DNA of 63,721 nucleotides. Origin: Mesomycoplasma hyorhinis ATCC 17981. Its GTDB lineage: Bacteria > Bacillota_I > Bacilli_A > Mycoplasmatales > Metamycoplasmataceae. The notes beneath the pieces were generated by a model that saw nothing but the letters and a program-made list of their open reading frames with translations, had not been told where the DNA came from and did not search any database. Below are positions 1 through 10,929 of the stretch, piece by piece (the stretch's first letter is position 1; every line of letters starts with the position of its first letter). The DNA lies in NCBI RefSeq assembly GCF_000383515.1, contig NZ_KB911487.1:1-63721 (forward strand), given 5' to 3'. The position numbers were made by a program, and so were the translations under genes.

Positions 1-52
1 CTTTTTTGTATTTTTTTACACATTCTAATTTAAATTCTAATGAATATTTCAT
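1..52 (-). CDS. IS3-type transposase OrfA, N-terminal fragment
   Basis: Only 17 codons lie in the window: MKYSLEFKLECVKKYKK. This matches the usual opening of IS3-family OrfA proteins, whose N-terminus forms a helix-turn-helix that binds the element ends (typically M-K-Y-S-x-E-F-K-L-x-x-V-K-x-Y). The start ATG at 52-50 is preceded by AAAAGGGG, which could act as the ribosome binding site but is also the 3' arm of the hairpin at 58-90. The gene runs off the left edge. The call rests on a short stretch and is moderately uncertain. Confidence 0.5.
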   Translation of the reverse strand, partial: MKYSLEFKLECVKKYKK

Positions 53-57
53 AAAAA

Positions 58-90
58 ATCCCCTTTTCTATTTTTCTAGGAAAAGGGGAT
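58..90 (-). promoter_or_regulatory. Hairpin that buries the transposase ribosome binding site
   Basis: Inverted repeat ATCCCCTTTTC / GAAAAGGGGAT with an 11-base loop. On the minus strand the 3' arm contains AAGGGG, the only Shine-Dalgarno-like stretch before the ATG at 52, followed by a run of T. It can be read as a terminator-like or RBS-sequestering structure; IS elements often use such stems to block expression from read-through transcripts. Confidence 0.5.
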
Positions 91-97
91 CTGCTCA

Positions 98-406
98 AAA
101 TCAAGTAAAAGTTTTTTAAATTATGAAATTTAGGACTAAAAAATTTTAATTTGCTTGCTCTAATTACTATTTACATTTATGTAAATTCATTAATCATAGT
201 TTAATTTATAAAAATATCTTTATAATTTAATACTTTTTTAGTTGCGAAATATTGTATACCATTTTTTAATCTTAAAAAATAATTAGAAAATCATTTTTTA
301 TAACTTTACCAAGAAAAAAGTGTTCAAGAATACCCATTTTGAAGTGTTTTTTTCATAAAATAAGTTTACTAATTAATTGATTATTTAGTAAACAAAACGA
401 GGAAAA
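98..406. other. Intergenic region between IS edge and first sialidase gene
   Basis: About 300 bases of very AT-rich DNA with no convincing ORF. It holds the inverted repeat at 364-393 and the GAGGAAA ribosome binding site (about 399-405) of the gene at 407. The stretch around 319-350 (ATACCC then TTTTGAAGTGTTTT) loosely resembles one near 63635-63674 at the other edge of the window; I could not show that this is more than chance. Confidence 0.5.
364..393. promoter_or_regulatory. Operator-like inverted repeat before sialidase-like gene
   Basis: GTTTACTAA (364-372) is repeated inverted as TTAGTAAAC (385-393), a perfect 9-bp dyad with a 12-base centre. It ends six bases before the GAGGAAA ribosome binding site of the lipoprotein gene at 407. 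The size and spacing fit either a dimeric repressor site or an mRNA 5' hairpin. No matching repeat was noticed before the second sialidase copy. Confidence 0.45.
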
Positions 407-2747
407 ATGAAAAGCAACAAAGTCTTATTATCTTCAATAGGTTTACTCTTTTTACCTGCATTTGTATTTTTAAGCTGTGCATATAATCCTGCTGTAAGTC
501 TTAGCAAAGCATCAATTAATGCATCAAAACCACCTGAATCAATAACTAATAACTCAACACCATCTAATATTTCAAATAATAAATCTGAAATAAACAACAA
601 ACCAAAAACACAATCACAAGTAGTTCCAACCAAAACTTCTCTTTAAGCTCAGTTTAATGAACTAGAACAAAAATGAAGCAAAATCAAGGATAGTAAATTA
701 AAAAATACTGCAAATCCTTTAGTAAAATCAGCAATAGAATATTGAATCAAAACACTACAAATTGCTTTTAATAGAACCAATTTTAACCCAGTGTTAGCTA
801 GTACAGGACTTGATGTAATTGTTGTAAAACTAAAAGAATTCGAAAACTCAATTGATGTGTTAGCAACACAAAAAGAAGGCAATCATAACACTAATTCTAC
901 TTCAGCATCTAATCAAACACAACCAGTTGTAGTTTCTTCTTTAGAAGAAAAAAGAAGCAAAATAAAGCAAGACTTGTATTCTTCAATGCTGGAAAGGCAA
1001 CATTTTAATATTAAAAAACTTTCTTCTTCTTCTAGTTCATTATCATCTAAAGAATATGGATATTATTCATTTGTTAATCCAAGAATTAAAAAATTAGCAG
1101 ATGGTGAAGTGCTATTAAGTGCAGATGGAAGAGAATTCAATGATAAAGATATTAATAACAGAATCAATCAAGTTTTATTACATTCTGAAGATGGAAGATC
1201 AACTTGGATAAAAATATTACTCAAATAGTATCTGTAGGTGGAGGTAAAACAAATATTGGAACTGCTAACTCAGAATCTTTTATTGAAGTCACTAATCCAA
1301 AAAATCCTCCAGAAAAAAATTAATTATATTTTTAATATTTGATTACCTAATTTTAATTATTCATGATATAAAAAACATCGTGCAGAATTTGTTAATAATT
1401 CTTTAAATTGAAGAAGATTTTACATTTTTGATAATAAAACAGAGTACACAAAATACAAAGATGCAACTACAGCTGCAAGTGATACAAAATATATAGCAAA
1501 ACCAATTTTATTTAATGGTGAACCAAACTGATGAAGAATTTATAAAGTTAAAAATAATGTTGAATTCAAAGATATAAACGCTAACACTGAATTAGAAGAT
1601 ACAAAAATTTTATCTTGATAATAATTAAGATCCAGTAACTAGAAAAATGACTGGTAATGTTTATAAAAATGTTGAAGCAACACAAGTAAAATTAAAGCCT
1701 AAATTTTTTCAACATCTATTAAAATATGATTCATCAATTTATGAAATTTGAAATTACAATCCAAGCTCTAACAACGCTTTAGATGTTAAATCTTCAAATA
1801 TTAGAACTCTTTTAGCACCTTTTCTTGCTGGTTCTATATATGATGTTGAACAAGAAAGAACGACATGAGCCAAAGTTGAAAAAGTTCAACAAGGAATAAG
1901 AGTACAAGTATTCGACAAATCTAAATTTTTTGCTTTTGATGAAGGTTCCAAACTTTATTCTTTAGAATCATATAATAATGGAAAAACTTGAGCTAATCTT
2001 AGAGATTTAGGCTTTCAACTATCTTTAGAAGATGGTAAAAAGTTAGGAAATTATTTTGGTGGTTTAATCTCAGGTTCAGGTAATGGTATTGAGCTGCAAC
2101 ATCAAAGTGATAATAATAAAAAAACAAATGGTAGAATACTTTTTACAGTATATTGATGAACTTGATCAGATCCTAATAATTCAAGCAGTGTTCAAAAACA
2201 AGAAGGAATATGAATTTACTCAGATGATCAAGGTCAAAGCTGGCCTCGCTTAGCAAAAGATCCAATAAAAGATGATACTTTTGAGTCTACATTTATTTAA
2301 ATATGATTCTGGCAAAATTTTCATCAACAAAAAAGTACAAGCACACATCGAAATGCGACTTTAGTCTCAGATATAAGTGCTTTAAATCCACAAATGACTA
2401 AATTAGCTGTTGATAATAACAATGTTTTCTCCTCAAAATGAAATCAAGGATTTGCAGTTTTTAATTGAGATAATAATCTTTATTATCTAATTTCTGCACC
2501 TAAAACTGGCACTACTAATGGAACACTGTTTTTATACAAGGGAACAGATTTAACTCATCCAATTAAAGCATTTGAAATTACAGATTCAAATACAGGATTT
2601 ACCAATTCAGTAATTGAAATTACATATCGTCAAGGTAATTATTTTGAGTTTGCAGTTGGTTATGAAACATATGAAAATATTTCAAAACTTAATTTAGCTT
2701 CAGGTAAATTAATAAAAGTTGACAAATTCGCAATGGTAATAAAATAA
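407..2747 (+). pseudogene. Sialidase-like lipoprotein, copy 1 (nonsense and frameshifts)
   Basis: The reading frame starts after GAGGAAA with a lipoprotein signal peptide (MKSNKVLLSSIGLL..., lipobox FLSC). It then hits an in-frame TAA at 644-646, resumes unchanged to about 1200, and shifts frame several times (near 1205, 1315 and 1350) with further stops around 1620 and 2298. Translated in pieces it shows hallmarks of exo-alpha-sialidases: an RIP-like stretch NPRIKKLADGE followed by SADGRE, and Asp-box repeats SEDGRSTW, ESYNNGKTW and SDDQGQSW. An intact enzyme would release terminal sialic acid from host glycans at the cell surface. The copy at 2760-4838 is a paralogue 12 bases downstream. 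With several independent lesions it cannot make a full-length enzyme; a short secreted N-terminal piece is the most it could yield. Confidence 0.8.
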
Positions 2748-2759
2748 AGGAAAAAGCAA

Positions 2760-4838
2760 ATGAAAATTTTAAGAACAAAAAAATTATTTCTCATTTTAGC
2801 AACATTTATTCCAACATTACTTTTAATAAGTTGTGCATATTCTCCTATTGTAAGTCTTGAAAAAGTTAATAATATTAATACAACAACACAACCTGTTCAC
2901 AAAGCAAATGTTAGTTCTCAAAATATTATAAATTCAACAACTAAAAATAACTCAACTACTTCAAATACAAAGCGAAGTGAAGGAAAAGTAAGTGATAATT
3001 CTACTAAAGATTCCAAATCTAATAATTCACAAACAACAACTGAACAAAACAATTCAAAATCAAGCAAAAATCCTTCAAATACAAAGTAAAATGAAGCAAA
3101 TAAAACATCTTATTTTACTCTACAAGTTGATTTACACAAGCTTCAAAAACAAAGAGATGAGGATGTAAAATTAATAAAATTTTCAATTTATAATTCTTTA
3201 AGTTATAACATTAAACAACTTTCAGCATCTATTCCACTTGAATCTTTTACTAATAAAGTTCATTTATTTAATATTCCTGCTATTAAAAAATTTCAAAATG
3301 AAGCATTAATTCTTGATTCAGATGCTAGAGAATATAATACAAAAGATAGCTTTAATATAGCAAAACAAGTAAGTAAATTTTCAACAGACGAAGGAAAAAC
3401 CTGATCAGATCTTCAATCAATTGTAAAAGTTGGAGGAGGAAAACACAATGCTGGACTTGCAGTGGATGGATATTTTATATCAGTAGAAGATTCAGAAAAT
3501 CCTTCAAAAAACAAGCTAATATTTGTTTTTGATATCACTCAACCTGATTTTTCTTTATTTAATTGATACAAAAAACCACATAATGAAATAGTAAATTCCA
3601 ATTTAAGAAATTGAAGAAGGTTTTACATTTTTTAATTCTCAAAGTGATGCAACTAACTATGCAAATGGTGGTTATACAAGAGAAAATGATAATTATTTAG
3701 CTAAACCAATTATTTTCAATGGAGAAAAAAACTGATGAAAAGTTTATAAATTACCTTTTAATGTTAGTTATGAACAAGTTAAAGCAACTTCTAATTTAAT
3801 TGATACAAAAATTTATGTAAATAATAATTATAATCCAACTACAAAAACTATTTCTGGAAATGTTTACAAAGATGTTGAAGCACATCAAAGTAATAATGAT
3901 AAAAATCAATATACTTTTAATGAAGATTTATCAAGATATTTAGATGGATCTATTTATGATTTTGCAGATGTTAGACCTGATGTGCAAAATCACAAACTAA
4001 AAAAATATGCATTTGATGGTGGGCTTCAATTGTATTCATTAGAATCATATGATAATGGACAAGCTTGAGCTAATCTAAATGGTATCGATATGAGTATAAA
4101 AAATGATAATGGTACAAATTAAGCAAGATATTATGGTGGATTACAAGCAGGAGTTGGTAATGGAAATCAGCTTAAACATCAAAAAGGCGATAATAAGGAT
4201 TTAAATGAACTTTATTCTTCCCAGTTTATTGATTTATTAATCTAAATCCAGAAACTGGAAGTGAAAAATTAGTTCAACAACAAACATTTATTTTTTCTAA
4301 AGATCTTGGTAAAACTTGGTCTCTTTTAGATCCAAAAGCTTCAAATACATACACAGAGTCCATTATAAATGAAGACGAAAAAGGTACCATTTATATTAAT
4401 CAAAGAAATTTAAGTCATTATCCAAAAGTTATGATGTCAACAGATGGATTAAAAACTACTTCAAGAGTTCCATTTCAAAGTGATGCTTCACAACAATATG
4501 ATACTTATGTAGCTCAAGGATTTTTAAAAATAAGTGCAAATAATCAAGACTACTTTTTAATTTCTGCAGCTCAAGGTCCAGTAAGAATTGGTGGAAAAAT
4601 CTTCTTATATGAAGGTGATTTGACTAATAGAAAAACAATATTTAATGTCACAGGAGATTCCACACCATTTTTATACTCAGCACTTGAATTACTATATCAA
4701 AAAGATAATTACATTGAATTTGCACTAGCTTATGTCATTGTTGATAATAAATTAACTATTGCTAATCTAAGTGATGGATTAAGTATTTATGTTGAAAGAT
4801 ATGGTTTGTATTTAAGAGATCTAGTTAAACTAGCTTAA
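2760..4838 (+). pseudogene. Sialidase-like lipoprotein, copy 2 (multiple frameshifts)
   Basis: Starts after AAGGAAA with a second lipoprotein signal peptide (lipobox LLISC) and a Ser/Asn/Thr-rich linker that stops at 3087. The frame is shifted by one base and continues from 3091 with sialidase features: NIPAIKKF at the RIP position, DSDARE, and Asp boxes STDEGKTW, ESYDNGQAW and SKDLGKTW. A homopolymer-type frameshift lies near 3630, and stops occur around 4122 and 4245. The last intact piece (4431-4838) aligns by eye with the C-terminus of copy 1 (similar YFLISA and FLY...G stretches). The pair looks like a tandem duplication that has decayed independently. Several shifts are in T or A runs, so assembly error is possible for those, but not for all lesions. 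Confidence 0.8.
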
Positions 4839-4850
4839 ATAATTTCTTTT

Positions 4851-4882
4851 AAAAAAACATTGAATTATTTCAGTGTTTTTTT
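4851..4882 (+). terminator. Rho-independent terminator after sialidase copy 2
   Basis: A-rich left arm plus ACATTGA pairs with TCAGTGT plus a T run, with a short loop and a T-tract on the plus strand. Confidence 0.7.
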
Positions 4883-4903
4883 AATTTATTTTAAAATTAA
4901 ATT

Positions 4904-5449
4904 ATGAAATTATTAATTATTACATTAGAAAACTTTCAAGATTTAGAATTAGTTGGTTTTTTAGTAACAGTTAAAAGAGCAAAAATATTCAATGAAATTA
5001 GTTACTTCAATTTAGAAAAAACAAGTGTAACTGGTCAATTTAATATAGTTAAGTTAACAACAAATACAACACTTAATTACCAAGAATATGATGCAGTTTA
5101 TATTCCAGGAGGAAGAGCCGCTCAACAATTAAGAAAAGACAAAAAAACTTTAGAAGTTATTAAGTATTTTCTAGATAATAACAAATGAGTTTTTGCAATT
5201 TGTGATGTGCCAAATGCCTTATATGAAACCGGATTATTAAAAGGATATAAATTTGTTGGTTATCCAATAGAAAATCAACAAAGACCACAAGGTTTTTTTC
5301 AAAATAAATCAGTTGTTGTTTCTAAAAATTTAATTAGTGCAAAATCAGCTGAATATGCAGTGAAATTGGGTTTAAAAGTTATAGAAAAATTAGCTAACAA
5401 AGAATTATCAATATCTGTGTGACAAGCTCATTCAGGAATTTTGAAATAA
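4904..5449 (+). CDS. DJ-1/PfpI family protein
   Basis: 181 aa, a normal length for single-domain DJ-1/PfpI proteins, which include deglycase/chaperone-like and intracellular protease-like members. The hydrophobic first strand (MKLLIITLENFQDLEL) carries the conserved acidic position, YIPGGRAAQ matches the family P-G-G turn, and FAICD at about residue 101 places the nucleophile-elbow Cys. It is followed by the typical A-L-x-E-x-G-L-L-K-G helix and an AEYAVKLGLKVIEKL C-terminal helix. Two TGA Trp codons are read through. The ATG follows the terminator of the sialidase block by about 20 bases without a clear Shine-Dalgarno sequence, so it may be translated from a near-leaderless transcript. The physiological substrate is unknown. 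Confidence 0.85.
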
Positions 5450-5629
5450 AAAGTTAAGATTTTAAAGGTTGTAAATAAATTCCTCATAGTAATAGAATTT
5501 AATTACATTATTAAAGTAAATTAGAAGAAAAAATGAAGCAAAACCAAGCAAATAATAAAAAATTAAAATCAATTTATTAATTATTAATAAAAGCTATAAA
5601 GTCTTATCACTTCAAAACTTTTATTTTTT

Positions 5630-5657
5630 AAATATCCACATTTTAAAATGGATATTT
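5630..5657. terminator. Stem-loop, possible terminator of the DJ-1 gene
   Basis: AAATATCCA pairs with TGGATATTT around an AT-rich loop, followed by TTAT rather than a long T run. A terminator or transcript-stabilising hairpin; weak. Confidence 0.4.
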
Positions 5658-5781
5658 TATTTACAAAAAAATAGAGAAATTAAATTACCTTATTATTTTA
5701 TATAATTGTAAACACTTTTAAATTATTGATTTTTGTTTTAAAAAAATAATAATAAATTAATAATTTTGTAAATTTAGTAAA

Positions 5782-5787
5782 TATAAT
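5782..5787 (+). promoter_or_regulatory. Candidate -10 box
   Basis: Exact TATAAT about 47 bases before the lipoprotein start at 5834. No good -35 is visible, which is common in mycoplasmas. Confidence 0.4.
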
Positions 5788-5833
5788 TAAATAAAAATAA
5801 AATGACAATAATCCTTTGATGAAAAGAGATATT

Positions 5834-8401
5834 ATGTACAAAAACAAGAAACGTTCAATTTGATTACTGAGTTCAGTTTTTACTTCAAATTCATTATTGA
5901 TTACTTCATGTGCTAGTACAGAAGCTAAAAGTGAATTTTCAGAACAAGACAAGAAAGAAATTGAAGAAAAAAATCAACAAATTACAGATTTAAAATTACA
6001 AATTGAAAACATCAAAATTAAACTACAAAATGCTTCAAAACAAGGGGTAAATGCCTCAATTAATGATAATGAAAATGAAAAACTTAAAGAGCAAATTGCA
6101 CAACTTCAAGAACAAATCAAAATTCTTGAAGTTCAAAAACAGAATGAATTAATGAAATTAAAAAATGAAATTGATAATTCAGCAAATCAACAAAGGCAAA
6201 TCACAAAGAAAAATGAAGCAAAAATTAACAAATTAAACCAAGACAAAAATGATTTAGCAAAGAAAAATTCAGATTTTTTTCAGATTCTTAAAAATGATGA
6301 ATTATACAAAAATTTTGATCAAGTTAGTTATTCACCAACTTTATTTAATGATAGTCAATCTCTGCTTAGTAGCTCAAAGTATTTACTAGAAAATAGCTTT
6401 GAGCAAGAAAAACTAAAAATAAAAGAGATTCTTTCACCTATTTTAGCACAAGACATTTTAATAAATACAAAATCCAATGTTACAGTAGAAAATTACAAAG
6501 ATAAAATAATAAAAAACAAATCAAAAATTTTATTAGCTCTTTCATATATTAGAAAGTGATATGACTTTAATATTGGTGATTTTAACTTTAGAAAATTTAT
6601 TTTGTATGATAATCCAAATCTACACACTGAGAATAAATCAATTTTGGAATTTTTAATTCAAATCGGTTCCAAACCAACTGTTGATTATGAACCACAAAAC
6701 TTAATAAATTTTTACAATGATAATTTAAAAAATATTATTGATCCTAATAAAGATTTTTTTGATTTTATAGAGTCAAAAGTAAAAGATAAGTTTCAAAACA
6801 TAAGTGTTGAAACTTGATTTAATCAACAAATTAGTCAGTTTTTATATCAACCTGAAATTAAGCTATTTGCTTCAGAAAAAGAAGTAATATCAACAAAAAC
6901 AAGTTTGTGAACAAAGTTGACTTCTGATAAATTTAAATCTCAGTTTTCACATTTAATTCCAACACTTTTAACTGCTAGAAATCAAAATAGTGGTTTATTT
7001 GTAGTTAATACAATTGGTGCAGTTATTTTTGGAAATCAAAAACTTTATGATAGCTTGGATTTAGGTTTGGATAGAATAAGTGATAACAATGATTTAAAAA
7101 TTAAATTGAAAAAATTTGGTGATAGATTAGAAGGATTTTTTGAATTTTACTATAATTTAATTTCCAAAAATTTTAAAGACAAATTATTTAATAAACTATT
7201 TATATTTGATTCATTATGAGAAGGCAAAAATAGTTGATTATCACAAGAAAAATTACTTGATAAGACCAAGCCAGCTTCATATGATTTTTTCTCAGTCATT
7301 GATTATTGAGGACCCTCTTTTGAATCAAATCAACAAAATACAACTTTAAATAAGTCAGAAGATGTTATGAAGTTAATCCAACCAAGATTTTTAACTGAAC
7401 TTGGTATACAAAACATTATAAAAGAAATAACAAACAATCTCAAAGATATTATTTTTGAAAATCATAAAGTTAGAAAAAATGTTAAAGAACAAATGTTGGA
7501 TTTTGATTTTGCAAAATATCTTTTTGATTCAAGATTTTTTATAGGATTAACTTCAGTAGGACCAGATTCTGAAATTGGAAAACTAAGTTATCAAACCATT
7601 AATTATTCTAACTTAGAAGACTTACAAAAAAGATGAAAACATGCAATGGAACTTGTTTATACTCTTGAAAATATAGAAGCTGATTTAAAGCTTAATTTAA
7701 CAAAAAACTCAAATAATTCGAATAAAACAGAAGAAAATAAAGCAAAATTATTTTTAAAAGTTTCTACAGACCAAAATTCAAATAATAAATTTTCTACTGT
7801 AGAACAAAGTGAAATTAATTCAATAACAACAATGGAACAATTAGTAGATAGAGATTATGTTTCTTCTTGGGGATATACACCAGATGATAACAATAATTCA
7901 GATTTTGATTTATTTACAGCTTTTTACGGAACTGCTGATAAAGAAAATGGAATTACAGGAACTTTTTCAATGAGAAGAATTTCTTTTGAATTATTAGCTG
8001 AATTTGGTTGAGAAGAAGGAATTATAAATTACTTAACAAATAAACTCAATAAAAACAATGATGCAGAAACCATTAAAGCTATTTTTAGTGCAAAAACTTA
8101 TAATAACTTAAAAGATTTCAAAAAAGCTATGTATAAACAAAACAAAGAAAAACAAAATAAATTAAAAGAAGTTGAAGCAAAAGGATTTACAAATAAATAC
8201 AAATCAGAAAAACTTAATTACAACACAATAAAAAAAGTTTTATCTGAAGCACTTGAATATGATTTATCAATTAATATAACATCTAAAAATAGCTATAACA
8301 ATTTAAGAGATTCTTATTTTTATGTATACAAACGCCAAATTTTTAGTAGTTATTATATTGCAACTAATGGATTTAAAGATTCTATTTATAAAGATGAGTA
8401 A
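5834..8401 (+). CDS. Large lipoprotein with N-terminal coiled coil, function unknown
   Basis: An intact 855-aa frame once TGA is read as Trp. The start at 5834 is preceded by AGAGAT; an in-frame ATG at 5819 lacks an RBS. Residues 1-26 form a lipoprotein signal peptide (lipobox ITSC, acylated Cys at 26). Residues about 33-135 are a charged, Gln/Lys/Glu-rich heptad region predicted to be a coiled coil. The remainder is a mixed hydrophilic ectodomain without motifs I recognise, including an Asn/Ser-rich low-complexity patch near residues 615-650. The protein should be anchored outside on the membrane. It stands alone between the gap at 5450-5833 and a strong terminator at 8415. It is the only undamaged member of the large lipoproteins between 0.4 and 13 kb other than the amylase. 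Family unknown. Confidence 0.75.
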
Positions 8402-8414
8402 TAAAAAGAAAATT

Positions 8415-8447
8415 AAAAAAAAGAGATGTTATATATCTCTTTTTTTT
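8415..8447. terminator. Bidirectional terminator between convergent genes
   Basis: AAAAAAGAGAT and ATCTCTTTTTT form a strong stem with a short loop. A run and T run flank both sides, so it can end the lipoprotein transcript (plus) and the amylase transcript (minus, stop at 8520). Confidence 0.75.
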
Positions 8448-8519
8448 AATTTTATATTCATAAATAAAGAAGAAAAAGAAGGAAATTTGATTCAAAATTA
8501 GCGGTTTTGTTTGTTGTTT

Positions 8520-10910
8520 TTAGCTTTTTGGTTTTAGTAAGTAAATACCAAGTCTTAACATTCCACTTCCGTGAATTTGTACATCATTAGAGTTAGGATT
8601 TACTATTTTTAAATTTTCAGAATAAATAGTTTTAGCTATTAAAAACTTATCAGATTTAATTGATAAATTAGCTTTTGGTCTATTTCCTCAAGAATAAATT
8701 ATTAACAAATAAGTTCCATCATCATTTTTTCTTGTAGTAATTTCTGATTCATACAAAGCTTCAGCTGTATTTTTTCAAATGTATACTAAATCATTTGGAT
8801 TTGTAACGTATTTTTCATCCATATCCCGAAGTGATGGATATTCTTGTCTAGTTTTAATTAGTGTTTGAATTTTATGATAAGAAGATTTTGGATTATTTAC
8901 TATATCTTCAATAAAACCTTGTCCAACAGAAGCATTTGTTGAAATTATTTGATCAATATCACGACTATCTTGGAAAAAGACTCTTCTTCTTAAATCTTTT
9001 CAATAAAAAGCTTCTCTTACATTTGTATCAGGTGATTTAGTTGCTCCTTGCATTAAAATTTCATTTCCATTGTATAAAGTTGGTAATCCTCCTCGGGATA
9101 GCAAAGAAAATAAAGCATATTGATAAGCAGAAGATTCTAAATCAGAAAGTTTATGTGGACTTACTGTTACAGGAATATGTCATTGACGTTTAAAATTATT
9201 AATTCATCTTTCAACATCATGATTGTCTAAAAAAGCCATTCATTCATGTTTTATATTGTTTTGGGTTAGCGATTTAATAACATTTTTTTCATCTTGTCAA
9301 TTTAATGAAACATTAGTTTGTAATTTCCACTTAGTACCATCAATTACAGAAGATAATCCTTGATTGTCTTTTGCTCAGTATTGTCTAATTTCACTAGCAG
9401 CTGGATCGCTTCATCATTCTCCAAATAATAAAGCTCTTTTCGATGCTCTATCGACTTTTGCTTCTTGGGCTTGCTTGTATGTGTCTTCAACAATTTTTCT
9501 TCAACGAGCAAATAAATTTGTTGTTTTTGAACTATCTAAAGTAGGTTTGTGTGGATTTTTTGATTTAAAATAATGTTCAAAAGCATCATATCTAAATCCA
9601 TCAACTCCTTTAGCAGCTCAAAATTTGTGTACATTATCAAGTTCGTGTAAAACATCTAGGTTATTCAAGTTTAAATCAGGCATACCAGATCAAAATTGTG
9701 CAACTCATTTTAGTCTTGAAGGAGTTGGATTTTGTTTAGGATCTAAAGGATTGTAAACGCTTTTGAAGTATTGAAGAATATTGTCTTGACCTTCGGATTC
9801 ATAATGTTTACCATCTGGTTCATACATATAGTAATATTTTTGGTACTTTTTATCCCCAGCTAAAGCCTTTTGGAATCAAGGATGTTCGTAAGATGTGTGA
9901 TTTAAAACCATATCAATAACTACTTTAATTCCTCTTTTATGAGCTTCTGTTAAAAAGTCTTCAAAAGCTTTCATTCCTCCAAGCTCAAGAGCAACATCTG
10001 TGTAGTCAATTACATCATATCCATGATATGTAGAAGAAGGATGGATTGGTGAAAGATAAAGAGTATCAATTCCTAAATTTGAAAAATATTCCAGTTTATC
10101 TTTTAATCCTATAAAGTCTCCAATTCCATCATTATTTCCATCAGCAAATGAATAAACAGTGAGCTGATACATCACATTTGATTTTTTGGCTTTGGTGTTA
10201 AATGGAGCGATAAATTTGACATTTTTTGCTTCATTTTCATAGCTTAATTTATTTAAATTATGTTCTTGAATGTACTTTGCAAAATAAGGTGCACTTCAAT
10301 TTTTTAATTTTTTAAGTTTAAAAAGTTCTTGATATTGTGCTGAGGATTTTAGTTCTTCAATTGAATAATTTTGTACTCTTACTTGACTAGTATCTACTTT
10401 TAACGTATCTCAAATGGGTTCTTTTGCTTCAACAAAATCCAGTTTTGGATCATGAAAAATCACAGGTGGAAGAATTTGGATTTGTAGAGTTTGTTGGTTT
10501 GGAAGTTTGAAAACTTGATTTTCTGATTTGATATAATTAAAAGCATATTTTCTATTTTCTAAAGCTTTGGTAGTTCCAAAATAAGCATTATCGATTGCGC
10601 TTTTGCTGATTTTTAATTCAATGTCTTGATTATCTAAATTAATTACTCAACTTTTATTAGTATCTAATTTTGCATTAGTTTCTATTCAGAAAATACTTTT
10701 AGTTGGATTGTTGGAAGCATTTGAAGAAATAGATGATAAAACTCCAACATTTGCTTGATTTTGTATTGTATTTGTAGAATCTGTTTTATTATTGTTAACT
10801 AAAGTTTTGTTATCTTCTTGTGTTTGTGAACAAGATAAAATCAACAATGAAGAAGAAGTTACTAAAGAAAATGAAGCAATTTTTAAAAATAAGCTTGTTT
10901 TTTTGTTCAT
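8520..10910 (-). CDS. GH13 alpha-amylase family lipoprotein
   Basis: 796 aa. Signal peptide with lipobox LILSC (Cys 27), then about 200 residues of N-terminal region, then a GH13 (beta/alpha)8 barrel. Visible motifs in order are: GDFIGLKDKLEYFSNLGI with SPIHPSS; region I VIDMVLNHTS (about 335); region II GFRYDAFEH with the catalytic Asp (about 440); region III FGEWW with the acid/base Glu (about 497); and region IV FLDNHD (about 560). All three catalytic acids are present, so it is probably an active alpha-glucan or oligosaccharide hydrolase on the cell surface. Substrate specificity cannot be told. No clear Shine-Dalgarno is seen. It lies 19 bases after the stop of the broken lipoprotein at 10930 on the same strand, so the two may share a transcript. 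Confidence 0.88.
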
Positions 10911-10929
10911 ATTAATTAGTTAAAAGTTT

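Larger units (their letters stand above)
1..97 (-). mobile_element. Edge of a probable IS3-family insertion sequence (truncated by window)
   Basis: Read on the minus strand, the block begins near 97 with TGAGCAGATCCCC, runs through a strong stem-loop (58-90) and enters a transposase-like reading frame at 52. A TG-x-x-C-x-G-x-x-CCC type end followed directly by a small HTH protein start is the pattern I know from IS150/IS1138-like members of IS3. The element continues to the left of the window, so its length, second ORF, other end and target duplication cannot be seen. The exact boundary at 97 is inferred. Confidence 0.45.
5450..5833. other. Gene-free AT-rich interval
   Basis: About 380 bases with stops in all frames and no gene I can support. 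It contains one copy of AATGAAGCA (5532-5540), a stem-loop at 5630-5657 and a -10 like TATAAT at 5782-5787 that could serve the lipoprotein gene at 5834. No IS ends or tRNA-like structure seen. Confidence 0.5.

Noticed and set aside
407-4838. Sialidase copies as programmed-frameshift genes
   Set aside because: The lesions are many, differ between copies and include plain TAA stops; no slippery site with a conserved structure was seen.
9364-9573. 69-aa ORF on the plus strand
   Set aside because: Antisense to the amylase catalytic region, whose motifs are clear on the minus strand.
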